A stretch of 41,996 nt of DNA, taken from assembly GCA_021776295.1 (NCBI GenBank), contig JAJFGE010000172.1:1-41996 (forward strand), given 5' to 3'. Of this stretch, positions 22,876-31,008 are shown one piece after another. Under the pieces are notes generated by a model. The model ran no database searches, was not told the DNA's origin, and worked only from the letters and a program-made list of their open reading frames with translations. A program made the position numbers and the translations under genes. This DNA comes from Hyphococcus sp. Its GTDB lineage: Bacteria > Pseudomonadota > Alphaproteobacteria > Caulobacterales > Parvularculaceae. Positions within the stretch are counted from its first letter, which is position 1; every line of letters starts with the position of its first letter.

Positions 22876-23217
22876 TCAGGTAGCTAACCTTAACTTCTGA
22901 CGGTCAAAAATTCGCAACACCTGGCCGAGATCAGACCCGCGCTTCAGCACCGCGCCGGTCATCGACACCACCAGATAGGCGCCCTGTTTACGCGCCAGGC
23001 GCGGGCGCTTTTCAATCCGGTAAAGCGGGACTTCCGAGGCCTTGCGGAAAATTGAAAACACCGCCGCGTCCTCCAGATAATCAATCGCATAATCGCGCCA
23101 TTCCCCGGCGGCGACGAAATGGCCGTAAACGCCAAGGATACGCGTCAGCTCCGAACGGTTAAACGCCACCGGCTCGGTGCGGCGGCGCGGCGGGGAAACG
23201 GGAGAAATGGAGTGCAT
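22876..23217 (-). CDS. DUF2794 domain protein
   Basis: 113 residues from the ATG at 23215-23217; a GTG directly before it is also possible. The text YAIDYLEDAAVFSIFRKASEVPLYRIEKRPRLARKQGAYLV and VLKRGSDLGQVLRIFDRQKLRL is the DUF2794 signature, a family almost confined to alphaproteobacteria and without known function. The N-terminal 20 residues are basic and probably disordered. A perfect CtrA-type box lies about 85-100 bases upstream, which suggests cell-cycle control. It converges with the TTC38-like gene, 9 bases apart. Confidence 0.88.
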   Translation of the reverse strand: MHSISPVSPPRRRTEPVAFNRSELTRILGVYGHFVAAGEWRDYAIDYLEDAAVFSIFRKASEVPLYRIEKRPRLARKQGAYLVVSMTGAVLKRGSDLGQVLRIFDRQKLRLAT

Positions 23218-23275
23218 CACCGGAGATTTTCACCCCTCAGCCGGCAAACGGCAAGCCTAGAAAGGAAGTTTTTAC

Positions 23276-23353
23276 ATGGGCCCCGCCGCGCAAATCGTCC
23301 TTAATATCGCCTTAATTGACCCCAATCTGCGCCCCATTCAGCCGTCATATTAG
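23276..23353 (+). CDS. Possible 25-residue small ORF (weak)
   Basis: ATG GGC CCC to TAG encodes 25 residues (MGPAAQIVLNIALIDPNLRP and five more). It has a good AAGGAAG site 6 bases before the ATG, which is why it is listed. It overlaps the CtrA-type box used to read the divergent DUF2794 promoter, no family is recognised, and so short an ORF can occur by chance. Confidence 0.2.
   Translation: MGPAAQIVLNIALIDPNLRPIQPSY
23301..23315. promoter_or_regulatory. CtrA-type binding box
   Basis: TTAA-TATCGCC-TTAA matches the CtrA consensus TTAA-N7-TTAA perfectly. It is the only such match I found when scanning TTAA occurrences in the window. It lies 84-98 bases upstream of the DUF2794 start and 215 bases before the AEC transporter. 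The GC-rich background makes a chance match unlikely but not excluded. Confidence 0.6.
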
Positions 23354-23358
23354 CTGGG

Positions 23359-23440
23359 CCGGGCGGGCGCTATGGCTAGAGTTTCCGGTTTTAACCATCG
23401 CCCCCAGCCCCCGGGAGATCGCGCTTACTCACCCGCCCGG
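23359..23440. other. Long-range inverted repeat upstream of the AEC transporter gene
   Basis: CCGGGCGGG (23359-23367) and CCCGCCCGG (23432-23440) are perfect complements 64 bases apart. They could close a structured leader before the transporter gene. The gene-free interval 23221-23529 also holds the CtrA-type box and the weak small ORF; nothing else is recognised there. Confidence 0.3.
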
Positions 23441-23529
23441 CGTCCCTTTTCCCATCCATCCGCCCTAACGCAGCTTGACCGGCGCGCCCAACCGCATGAC
23501 AGACAGCGCCAGCCAATGTGGGAATGATC

Positions 23530-24459
23530 ATGAACGCGGTCTTTGCCGTCGCCCTGCCGGTCTTCGGCATTATCGCTGCCGGCCTCCTTGCCGGCCGGCT
23601 GAAGTTGATGAATGCAGATGACAGCGCCGCACTCAACAAGTTCGTCTTTCGCTTTGCGATGCCGGCGGCATTGTTTGGCCTGACCGCAACCACGCCGCCA
23701 CCGGGCGCGGAAGACGCCGCCATCGCGATCTCTTACGCCGTTGCGGCTTTCGCGGTTATTTTTGGCGGCTACTTTGTCTCGCAGAAGCTGTTCGATTTGC
23801 ACAAACCCGAAGCCGGGGCCCATGGCTTCGCCTCGGTGCTTGGCAATGCAGTGTTTCTTGGGCTGCCGATTGCGTTGAATATCGAAGGCTGGGGCCGGCC
23901 GTTTGTAACGCTGATGCTGGTCGAGGGCATATTCGTCATCGCCATTGGCGCTGCGTTAATGGCGCCGCGCCGCGACGGCGGCGGCCTTGCCCGGCTTGCC
24001 GGTTACTTCGCCGGGCCGCTGCGCAACCCTTTGGTCGTCGCCATGGCGGCAGGGTTTTTATTCTCCGCCCTCGGATTTTCCCTGACCGGTCCGCTTGAGA
24101 CATTTTTCTCGCTGTTCGGGCGGGCAGCGGGGCCAACGGCGCTGTTTTCCATGGGGCTCTTCCTCGCCACCAACCCATTCCCGGATATGCAGAAAATCCA
24201 GGGACGGATCGCCGCTATATCGGTGGCGAAAATGGTTATCCTGCCGGCGATAGCGCTCGGCGCTGCTTTTCTTCTCGGCGTTAGCAATCCGCACTATCTC
24301 GGCGCGTTGGCGCTGTTTGTGCTGGTGCCGTGCGGGGTCGGCTCGTTCATCATCGCCAGCCAATACGGCGTCTACCAAACCGAGACTGCCGCGGCGGTGA
24401 GCTTTACGACCATCGTATCGGTTGTGACGATATCGGCAGTGTTGATTGTGTTTATCTGA
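23530..24459 (+). CDS. AEC family transporter (auxin efflux carrier type)
   Basis: 309 residues from the ATG at 23530, preceded by GGGA; ATG 23524 and GTG 23518 are alternatives. About ten membrane segments in two halves, with the family N-terminus NAVFAVALPVFGIIAAGLLAGR, a mid-protein GNAVFLGLPIALN and SMGLFLATNPF. AEC transporters export or import small organic anions such as malate and related carboxylates; the substrate here is not visible. Its end converges with hisS across an inverted repeat pair. A short hairpin (CGCAAGCC / GGCTTGCG, 24462-24489) follows the stop. Confidence 0.9.
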   Translation: MNAVFAVALPVFGIIAAGLLAGRLKLMNADDSAALNKFVFRFAMPAALFGLTATTPPPGAEDAAIAISYAVAAFAVIFGGYFVSQKLFDLHKPEAGAHGFASVLGNAVFLGLPIALNIEGWGRPFVTLMLVEGIFVIAIGAALMAPRRDGGGLARLAGYFAGPLRNPLVVAMAAGFLFSALGFSLTGPLETFFSLFGRAAGPTALFSMGLFLATNPFPDMQKIQGRIAAISVAKMVILPAIALGAAFLLGVSNPHYLGALALFVLVPCGVGSFIIASQYGVYQTETAAAVSFTTIVSVVTISAVLIVFI

Positions 24460-24461
24460 GG

Positions 24462-24489
24462 CGCAAGCCTGCCGCGCGTCGGGCTTGCG
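24462..24489 (+). terminator. Hairpin after the AEC gene, weak terminator
   Basis: CGCAAGCC and GGCTTGCG form a perfect 8-bp stem directly after the transporter stop codon. No U-run follows, so termination may depend on Rho or on the larger inverted repeat pair downstream. Confidence 0.4.
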
Positions 24490-24522
24490 GGAAACTGTGC
24501 GAATTCGGCGCTTCTAATTTAA

Positions 24523-24573
24523 CCCAGCCCCCTCCGTCGGCTTTGCCGACACCTCCCCCGTAAACGGGGGAGG
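24523..24573 (+). repeat. REP-like palindromic repeat, copy 1 of an inverted pair
   Basis: Two hairpins in tandem: GTCGGC-TTT-GCCGAC (24536-24550) and CCTCCCCCG-TAAA-CGGGGGAGG (24552-24573). The text C-C-C-T-C-C-G-T-C-G-G-C-T-T-x-G-C-C-G-A-C is a dispersed repeat type often seen between genes of alphaproteobacteria. Copy 2 faces it in reverse orientation. Confidence 0.75.
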
Positions 24574-24601
24574 AACAGGTAAAGTTTGAAACAAGCTCCC
24601 T

Positions 24602-24648
24602 CTTCCCCCGTTTACGGGGGAAGTACCGGCGAAGCCGGGGATGGGGGC
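24602..24648 (-). repeat. REP-like palindromic repeat, copy 2 of an inverted pair
   Basis: CTTCCCCCG-TTTA-CGGGGGAAG (24602-24623) and CCGGC-GAA-GCCGG (24626-24638), the same two hairpins as copy 1 in reverse order. The two copies are tail to tail, 28 bases apart, and can fold on each other into one long stem. The pair sits between the convergent ends of the AEC gene and hisS. Confidence 0.75.
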
Positions 24649-24663
24649 CTTTGCTACGGTTTG

Positions 24664-26145
24664 CTACTGCGAGGTCCGAGACACTGTCTGTTTCACCGCC
24701 TCAACAAGTTCCGCGCGTTCCACTGTAAACTGCGCCGGTTGGCCCTCGCGCCATTGCTTGTTGTCTGCGATATTTTTCGACAGTTCCGCGCCGAGAACCA
24801 GGTCCTTTATGGTGACCTCACCCATCGCGCGTTCATCTTCACCCTGAATAATCGCCACCGGAGCGCCGCGCTTGTCGGCGTATTTCAGTTGCTTGGCGAA
24901 ATTCGAGCCGCCAAGATAAACCTCGGCGCGAAGCCCCGCATCACGAAGCTCCGCCGCCATCTGCTGATAGGCAGCCATCTGGTCTTTTTCGAGCGCCAGC
25001 ACGACTACCGGCCCGGCCGGACGAGGAAAGGCATCTGTCGTAAACTCTAGCGCTGCGAGCAGCCGCGAGACGCCGACGGAAATACCGACCGCTGGAACCT
25101 CAACGCCCTTGAAACGCTTGACCAGCCCATCATAGCGCCCGCCGCCACCGACTGAACCAAACCGCACCGGCCGGCCCTTGTCGTCCGTGGCGCCAAAAGT
25201 CAGTCCGGCTTCGAAGACCGGGCCGGTGTAATATTCCAACCCGCGAATAACCGAACAATCAAACAAGATCGGGCGCTCGGCAAAATCTGGGATCGATGAT
25301 TTGATTGCATTTAGTTCGCGCAAGCCTTCTTCACCGTTTTTGGTGTCGCCAAGGATAGCCCCGATCACCCCAAGCGGATCATCGCTATGTTCTGGGCCTG
25401 AATTTAAAAACGAGAGCACGGTTTCGATCTTTGCATCATTCAGGGCCGCGCCATCGGTAAAATCACCTGACTCATCCTTGCGGCCAGACCCCAGCAACAT
25501 CGTCACACCATCCGCTCCAAAACGATCAAACTTGTCCATCGAGCGCATCACCGTCAGTCGCGTTTGCGCCGCTTCATCGCCCTCAAGATTGAGCTTTTCA
25601 AATAACCCATCGACAATCTTTCGATTGCTGACACGAATGACAAAATTATGTTTGTCAATGCCCGCCGCCTCAATGACGTCAGCAAACAGCGCGCACATTT
25701 CCGCGTCCGCATGGGGCGCCGGTGCGCCGACCGTATCGGCGTCGCATTGGGTAAACTGGCGGAAGCGCCCCGGCCCCGGCTTTTCATTGCGCCAGACGGG
25801 GCCGACCTGATAGCGCCGGAAGGGTTTGGGCAGGCCATCATAGTTTTCTGCAACGAAGCGGGCGAGCGGCGCGGTTAAATCATAACGCAGGCTCATCCAT
25901 TGATCGTCATCGTCCTGCAAGGAGAACACGCCGGCGTTTGGCCGGTCAACATCGGGGAGGAACTTGCCGAGCGCATCGGTGTATTCAAATGCCGGCGTTT
26001 CCAGCGCGTCAAAACCATGCGCCTCATAGACCGCGCTAATCCGCGCCAGCATATCACGCTCAGCCGTCAGCTCAGGCCCAAGCCGGTCATGAAACCCGCG
26101 CGGGACCCGCGCCTTGGGCCGGAATGTTTTTTGTTTCTTGGCCAT
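24664..26145 (-). CDS. hisS: Histidine-tRNA ligase
   Basis: 493 residues from the ATG at 26143-26145; the frame upstream of it opens with TTG and has no homologous text. Class II motifs are clear: FEYTDALGKFLPD (motif 1 region), RYQVGPVWRNEKPGPGRFRQFTQCDAD (motif 2), and the histidine-specific RGLEYYTGPVFE, with VGGGGRYDGL and GISVGVSRL (motif 3). The C-terminal anticodon-binding domain is present (PVVVLALEKDQ to DLVLGAELSKN). The size is that of the longer alphaproteobacterial and eukaryotic-like HisS. No strong ribosome binding site is seen. The cyclophilin gene ends 45 bases upstream on the same strand. Confidence 0.95.
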   Translation of the reverse strand: MAKKQKTFRPKARVPRGFHDRLGPELTAERDMLARISAVYEAHGFDALETPAFEYTDALGKFLPDVDRPNAGVFSLQDDDDQWMSLRYDLTAPLARFVAENYDGLPKPFRRYQVGPVWRNEKPGPGRFRQFTQCDADTVGAPAPHADAEMCALFADVIEAAGIDKHNFVIRVSNRKIVDGLFEKLNLEGDEAAQTRLTVMRSMDKFDRFGADGVTMLLGSGRKDESGDFTDGAALNDAKIETVLSFLNSGPEHSDDPLGVIGAILGDTKNGEEGLRELNAIKSSIPDFAERPILFDCSVIRGLEYYTGPVFEAGLTFGATDDKGRPVRFGSVGGGGRYDGLVKRFKGVEVPAVGISVGVSRLLAALEFTTDAFPRPAGPVVVLALEKDQMAAYQQMAAELRDAGLRAEVYLGGSNFAKQLKYADKRGAPVAIIQGEDERAMGEVTIKDLVLGAELSKNIADNKQWREGQPAQFTVERAELVEAVKQTVSRTSQ

Positions 26146-26190
26146 ATAGCGGGGGATAGCCGAAGCGGAGCGAAGGAGCAATGCGCGCGG

Positions 26191-26778
26191 TTATTCACCC
26201 GGCGGACGCTCCGTCGCATCAACACGGATAATCACAACCGGCTCCACCGGAACCTCGGCGTCAAACGGCCCGCCTTCGCTGGTCGCCACCGCGCCAATCG
26301 CATCGGCGACATCCATGCCCTCAACCACCCGGCCGAACACGACATAGCCATAAATAGTCCCGAGATCGGTGACCCGGTGGTCGAGCTTCGGGTTGTCGCG
26401 CAGATTGATAAACCATTGCGCCTGGGCGCTGCCCGGTTTGTCACCGCGCGCCATGGCGAGCGTTCCGCGGATGTTTTTCAACCCGTTATCGCCCTCATAC
26501 GCAATCGGCTCGTGAGGGCTGCGCTGGTTGAAATACTTTGAGAACCCGCCACCCTGAATGACATAGCCTTTGACCACGCGATGAAAAATCGTCCGGTCGT
26601 AATGCCCGCTCTTGGCGTATTGCAAAAAGTTTGCAGCGCTCGCCGGAGCCTTGTCGGCATAGAGCTTAACCACGATGTCGCCCATGGAAGTTTGAATTTT
26701 TGTGTGGGTGGCGTCCGCCGCAAAGGCGGGCGTCATGACAAGAAAGAAGGAAATGATGGCGCCGGCATGTTTTGGCAT
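26191..26778 (-). CDS. Periplasmic peptidyl-prolyl cis-trans isomerase, cyclophilin type
   Basis: 195 residues from the ATG at 26776-26778, with AGGAAA upstream. A signal peptide (FFLVMTPAFAA) precedes a single cyclophilin domain: IQTSMGDIVVKLYADKAPASAANFLQY, the catalytic FHRVVKGYVIQGGG with Arg, and AQWFINLRDNPKLDHR. It speeds proline isomerisation during folding of exported proteins. It is 60 bases downstream of pgi and upstream of hisS, all minus strand, so it may be part of the same transcript. Confidence 0.92.
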   Translation of the reverse strand: MPKHAGAIISFFLVMTPAFAADATHTKIQTSMGDIVVKLYADKAPASAANFLQYAKSGHYDRTIFHRVVKGYVIQGGGFSKYFNQRSPHEPIAYEGDNGLKNIRGTLAMARGDKPGSAQAQWFINLRDNPKLDHRVTDLGTIYGYVVFGRVVEGMDVADAIGAVATSEGGPFDAEVPVEPVVIIRVDATERPPGE

Positions 26779-26838
26779 TTCAATTTCCTGTTTGGCGCGG
26801 CTTCCATAAACCATCACTTGACCATAGTACGTAGACGA

Positions 26839-28503
26839 TCACCCGCCTTTACCGCGCATGGCATTGATTTTGTTTATCAGGCCGTTGGTAGACGCATCAT
26901 GCGCCCTGGCTTGAGGTTTCACTTCATCGACGGCGGCGATTTCCGGGAGGATTTCTCTCGCCAGAACCTTGCCCAGCTCAACCCCCCACTGGTCGAAGGA
27001 ATTTATCCCCCAGATGACGCCCTCGACAAATATCTTGTGCTCGTAAAGCGCGATCAGGCTCCCTAGTGTTTCCGGCTCAAGTCTTTCCATTAATATTGAA
27101 TTGGTCGGGCGGTCGCCGGGAAAAACCTTATGCGGGCTGAGCGCATCAATCTCAGCATCGGTCTTGTCTTCGCCGCGCAGCTCATCGCGGACTTCCGTTT
27201 CGGTTTTGCCGCGCATCAGCGCCTCGGTCTGCGCCAGGAAATTCGACAGCAGAATTTGGTGATGATCGCCAAGTTCGCGCTGGCTAAATGCCGGCGCGAT
27301 AAAGTCGGCTGAAATGATATCGGTTCCCTGATGCAAGAGCTGATAGAACGCATGCTGACCGTTTGTGCCGGGCTCGCCAAACAGGACAGGCCCGGTGGCG
27401 TGGGCGACAACAGCGCCATCTCGCGCCACGCGCTTGCCGTTTGATTCCATATCCGCCTGTTGCAAATATGCCGGCAGCCGCACCAGATGCTGGTCATAGG
27501 GGAGAATGGCGTGGGCGCTAGCGCCCATAAAATTACGGTTCCAGACGCCGGCCAGCGCCAGCATCACCGGCATGTTTTGGGCTAGTGGCGCGGTTTTGAA
27601 ATGTTCATCCATGCGCCGCGCGCCGGCGAGCAGTTTTTCGAAATTCTCGAAACCGACCTGTAAGGCGATGGAAAGACCGATCGCCGACCACAACGAATAG
27701 CGCCCGCCGACCCAGTCCCAGAACTGGAACATATTGTCCTTATCGATCCCGAATGCAGCGACGGCCTCGGCATTGGTCGACAGGGCGATAAAATGCTTTG
27801 CGATATCGCCTTCACCGGCGCCATTTTCCAAAAACCACGCCCGCGCACTATTGGCGTTGGTCATGGTTTCCTGAGTGGTGAAGGTTTTCGATGCGATAAT
27901 GAACAGCGTGCGCTCGGGATCGACCTCACCCAAAGTGTCAGCGAGGTGTTGGCCGTCGACATTGGAGACAAAAAATGTTCGCCGGCCGCCAATCCAAAAT
28001 GGCTGCAACGCCGCGACCGCCATTTGCGGGCCGAGGTCCGAGCCGCCAATGCCGATATTGACGACGGTGTCGAGCGCCTTGCCGCTATAGCCTTTGAACG
28101 CACCTTGGTGGACGCGCGCACAAAAGCCTTTCATCTTGTTCAGCTCAGCGCGCACCGCCGCCGAGACATCCTCGCCCGCGATGCTATAGGCGTCCGCCGC
28201 GCCCGCGCGCAGCGCCATATGCAGCACCGCGCGGTCCTCCGTTGTATTAATCGCCTCGCCGGCGAACATCGCCGCACGGCGGGCCTCAACATCCGCCGCC
28301 GACGCGAGCGCCAGCAAATGCTCGACGACCTCGTCGGTGAGCTTGTTTTTAGAGTAATCGAGAAACAGCCCCGCCGCATCGATGAAATAGCGCGCAAAGC
28401 GATCCGCATCGCCTTCAAACAACGCCCGCATCGGAACCCGCGCGAGGCCTGCGGCGTCAGCTTCCAGCTTCTTCCATTGCGGTGTTGAGGATATTGCGGT
28501 CAT
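26839..28503 (-). CDS. pgi: Glucose-6-phosphate isomerase
   Basis: 554 residues from the ATG at 28501-28503. The sugar-isomerase core is clear: VNIGIGGSDLGPQM, FFVSNVDGQHLADTL, FIIASKTFTTQETMTNA, FWDWVGGRYSLWSAIG, the catalytic Glu region GEPGTNGQHAFYQLLHQGT and the C-terminal VWGINSFDQWGVELGK with the active-site Lys. It interconverts glucose-6-phosphate and fructose-6-phosphate. Length is normal for the long bacterial form. An AAAGG-like site precedes the start. Confidence 0.96.
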   Translation of the reverse strand: MTAISSTPQWKKLEADAAGLARVPMRALFEGDADRFARYFIDAAGLFLDYSKNKLTDEVVEHLLALASAADVEARRAAMFAGEAINTTEDRAVLHMALRAGAADAYSIAGEDVSAAVRAELNKMKGFCARVHQGAFKGYSGKALDTVVNIGIGGSDLGPQMAVAALQPFWIGGRRTFFVSNVDGQHLADTLGEVDPERTLFIIASKTFTTQETMTNANSARAWFLENGAGEGDIAKHFIALSTNAEAVAAFGIDKDNMFQFWDWVGGRYSLWSAIGLSIALQVGFENFEKLLAGARRMDEHFKTAPLAQNMPVMLALAGVWNRNFMGASAHAILPYDQHLVRLPAYLQQADMESNGKRVARDGAVVAHATGPVLFGEPGTNGQHAFYQLLHQGTDIISADFIAPAFSQRELGDHHQILLSNFLAQTEALMRGKTETEVRDELRGEDKTDAEIDALSPHKVFPGDRPTNSILMERLEPETLGSLIALYEHKIFVEGVIWGINSFDQWGVELGKVLAREILPEIAAVDEVKPQARAHDASTNGLINKINAMRGKGG

Positions 28504-28593
28504 CGGCGCGCCTTTATAGATTGTCGGCATTTGATAGAGATTTTACGCACCGCCCTCAATGCGTTTTAACGATGAACGTATATTCACTCTATT

Positions 28594-28785
28594 ATGAGCT
28601 CCAAAACCCCGTCTATGAAACTCGCCAAACGCATCATCTCAAGCGTTGCCGCGATTGCCGCTGTTTGCGTCATTTTCGGCGCGAAAGCGATGGAGGCGGA
28701 GCGCCGGGCGGAGGCGTCAGCGATGGCCGTGTCGGCTGAGCCACTGCCGCCAGCGCATGCCGGCCTCGCTAATCCGCGCCGTTAA
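28594..28785 (+). CDS. Small membrane-anchored hypothetical protein
   Basis: 63 residues, with an internal Met at residue 8 as an alternative start. One hydrophobic segment (RIISSVAAIAAVCVIFGAKAM) forms a signal anchor, followed by a 35-residue Ala- and Glu-rich tail. It is divergent from pgi and overlaps the 3' end of the convergent dsbD-like gene by 17 bases. No clear ribosome binding site is present and no family is recognised. The signal-anchor pattern argues for a real gene; the overlap argues against. Confidence 0.4.
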   Translation: MSSKTPSMKLAKRIISSVAAIAAVCVIFGAKAMEAERRAEASAMAVSAEPLPPAHAGLANPRR

Positions 28786-30862
28786 GCGTATCCACGACAA
28801 TCTTGCGGGACAGGGTCTGAGGCAAAATTTGCGCCTCGCCGCCGGGCGGGTAGTAAACATAAAGCGGCACGCCGCTGGCCCCATAACTTTGCAGCGCCCT
28901 GGTGATTACCGGATCGCGCACCGTCCAGTCGGCGACCAGAAACACCGTACCGGTCTGCTTGAATGCATTGGCAACGTCTTTGTTTTTAAACACCGTCAGT
29001 TTGTTGAACTGACAGGTGACGCACCATGCTGCGGTAAAATCGATAAATACCGGCGCGCCGGAGGCGCGATAGCTTGCCAGCGCCTCGTCGCTATAAGGCT
29101 CGGTTTCAATCGCCCCATAAGCGCCGCTTGCTTGCGCAGCGGTCCCGAAGGCGGTCTCGATCCGGGTGAGGGGCGCAATCGCCGCAACCGCCGCCACGGC
29201 CGATGCGGCGCGCAGCAACATCGCCCGGCGGCCATCACCCTTGCTGATTTCAAACAGCCACGCCGCCAGCGCCAGAAGGATGCCGCCAAACAGCAGCGTC
29301 GCCAACCCGCCATCGCTGGTCTGGCGCGCGAACACCCAAAGGAAATAGGCCGCCGCCGCAAATACCGGAAATGACAGCGCTTGTTTTAACACCACCATCC
29401 ACGCGCCGGGCCGCGGCAGATACCGCCCAAGCGCCGGCGACAAAGACAGCGCGAGATAGGGTGCGGCAAGCCCCAGCCCCATCAGGATAAAAATCGCCAT
29501 GCCGACCGCTGGCGGTTGGACGAGCGCCGCCCCCAAAGGCGCGCTCAAAAGCGGGCCGATGCAAGGCGCAGCGACCACCACCGCCAGTGCGCCGGTGAAA
29601 ACCGCCCCTGTCGCGCCGGGTTTTGCCGCCAGGCCTTGGCCGGCCCCGGCGATGTTCTCGCCAACCGTGAAAAGCCCAGCCAGATTAAGGCCAACCAGGA
29701 AAAGCACGTAGGCGGAAAGCCCAACAACCAGCGGAGATTGGAGATGAAAGCCCCAACCAAGCTCCTCGCCGCCGGCGCGCAAGGTGAGCAGGAGGCCGCC
29801 CATGAAGATGAATGTTGCCAGCACGCCAGCGGTAAACAGGAGCCCATGGCTGCGCAATGTCGCGCGGTCTTCCTTGGCGCTTTGCATCAGCGCGGCGGCC
29901 TTGATGAAGATGATCGGGAAGACGCATGGCATGGCGTTCAAAATCAACCCGCCGAAAAACGCCATCACCAGCAACAGGGCGACATTGGTGTTGGCGTTCT
30001 GTACAAGGGGCTCCAGCGGCGGCGCCAGCGAGCCGGTGACTGCCGCAGAAAGTTGATAGCCCGCCCGCACGCCATCGGCGCGGTTGTAGGCGAGGACGCC
30101 ATCCACTGTCTCAACGTCGCCCGCATCGGTCCAGCCTGGCTCCATCGACACCGTCAGGGCGCCATCCGCCAGGCTTACGGTTTGCGCGGCGGCGGGCGTG
30201 GTCAGCCCGTCCAGCCTTGGAAAGAAGAACGCGTCCGCGGGCGGCGCGCCATCCCAATTGTCGATGGTCAGCACATAGGCGCCGCCACGCCGCTCAAAAC
30301 GGGCGGGATTATCCAAGGCGACCGGCAACGCTGCGCGGGCGCGGGCGAATAACAGCGCTGTCTCGGCGCGAATTTCAGCACTCGCCAGGACCGGCACAGA
30401 AAACTCAAACCGGCCTTCTTCCGGAACACAGATTTCCTCGCACGCCTGCCACAAGGCGTCGATAATGATATTGACGCTGTCGCCGGGAACAGCGTCCGCG
30501 GGCGCAGCAATGCTGACCAGGAAGACTGGCTCGCCCTCATGGGCGTAACTCGCAAGCGGGCCGACGGGAATAAACTGCGGGACCGGGAAAAGGATTTCAC
30601 CGACGGTGAAACCAGCCGGCAAGGCCCAGCCTAAATCCAGCGGCAGGCCGGCATCGCCCGGATTTTTCCAGAACACATGCCAGCTATCAATGACCTTTTG
30701 ATCGACCGCAAACCAGGTCGTCTCGCCGGGAACAAACCCCTCGCGCTCGGCGATGAGCCGGGTTTGCGTATATTCGGTTTGAACCTCAGCGTCGCCCCAT
30801 GCCGGGCTGCCCGCAACGAACACGGCGGTAACAAATAATATCTGAAACAAGCGCAACATCAT
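28769..30862 (-). CDS. dsbD: Thiol:disulfide interchange protein, DsbD/ScsB type
   Basis: 697 residues from the ATG at 30860-30862, which starts a signal peptide (LRLFQILFVTAVFVAGSPAWG); a GTG ten codons upstream is also open. The N-terminal 270 residues are a ScsB-like periplasmic domain with CEEICVPEEGRF. Eight or so membrane segments follow, with the paired redox cysteines in NAMPCVFPI and VVAAPCIGPLL. The C-terminal thioredoxin domain has AAWCVTCQFNK. It moves electrons from cytoplasmic thioredoxin across the inner membrane to periplasmic partners. Length and domain order fit the ScsB branch. Confidence 0.92.
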   Translation of the reverse strand: MMLRLFQILFVTAVFVAGSPAWGDAEVQTEYTQTRLIAEREGFVPGETTWFAVDQKVIDSWHVFWKNPGDAGLPLDLGWALPAGFTVGEILFPVPQFIPVGPLASYAHEGEPVFLVSIAAPADAVPGDSVNIIIDALWQACEEICVPEEGRFEFSVPVLASAEIRAETALLFARARAALPVALDNPARFERRGGAYVLTIDNWDGAPPADAFFFPRLDGLTTPAAAQTVSLADGALTVSMEPGWTDAGDVETVDGVLAYNRADGVRAGYQLSAAVTGSLAPPLEPLVQNANTNVALLLVMAFFGGLILNAMPCVFPIIFIKAAALMQSAKEDRATLRSHGLLFTAGVLATFIFMGGLLLTLRAGGEELGWGFHLQSPLVVGLSAYVLFLVGLNLAGLFTVGENIAGAGQGLAAKPGATGAVFTGALAVVVAAPCIGPLLSAPLGAALVQPPAVGMAIFILMGLGLAAPYLALSLSPALGRYLPRPGAWMVVLKQALSFPVFAAAAYFLWVFARQTSDGGLATLLFGGILLALAAWLFEISKGDGRRAMLLRAASAVAAVAAIAPLTRIETAFGTAAQASGAYGAIETEPYSDEALASYRASGAPVFIDFTAAWCVTCQFNKLTVFKNKDVANAFKQTGTVFLVADWTVRDPVITRALQSYGASGVPLYVYYPPGGEAQILPQTLSRKIVVDTLNGAD

Positions 30863-30940
30863 GCCGCCTAAGTAGCGGCGCAATCGTTTCACGCCAATGA
30901 ATATTCACGCTGGAAGGCGCCAGCTCTAGCAATTGTGACC

Positions 30941-30979
30941 AAAAAACAGGCCCGGCGCGCCCTTATCGGCGGCCGGCCT
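30941..30979 (-). terminator. Intrinsic terminator after sapC
   Basis: On the minus strand AGGCCGGC and GCCGGGCCT pair with one bulge, an inner CGCC / GGCG extends the stem, and TGTTTTTTGG follows. It lies about 30 bases past the SapC stop codon. Confidence 0.75.
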
Positions 30980-31008
30980 CTCAACTCATGCCTATCTGGC
31001 ATCCCAAC

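Noticed and set aside
24523-24648. CRISPR-like array
   Set aside because: Only two inverted copies with internal palindromes and a single short spacer; the form is that of a REP pair.
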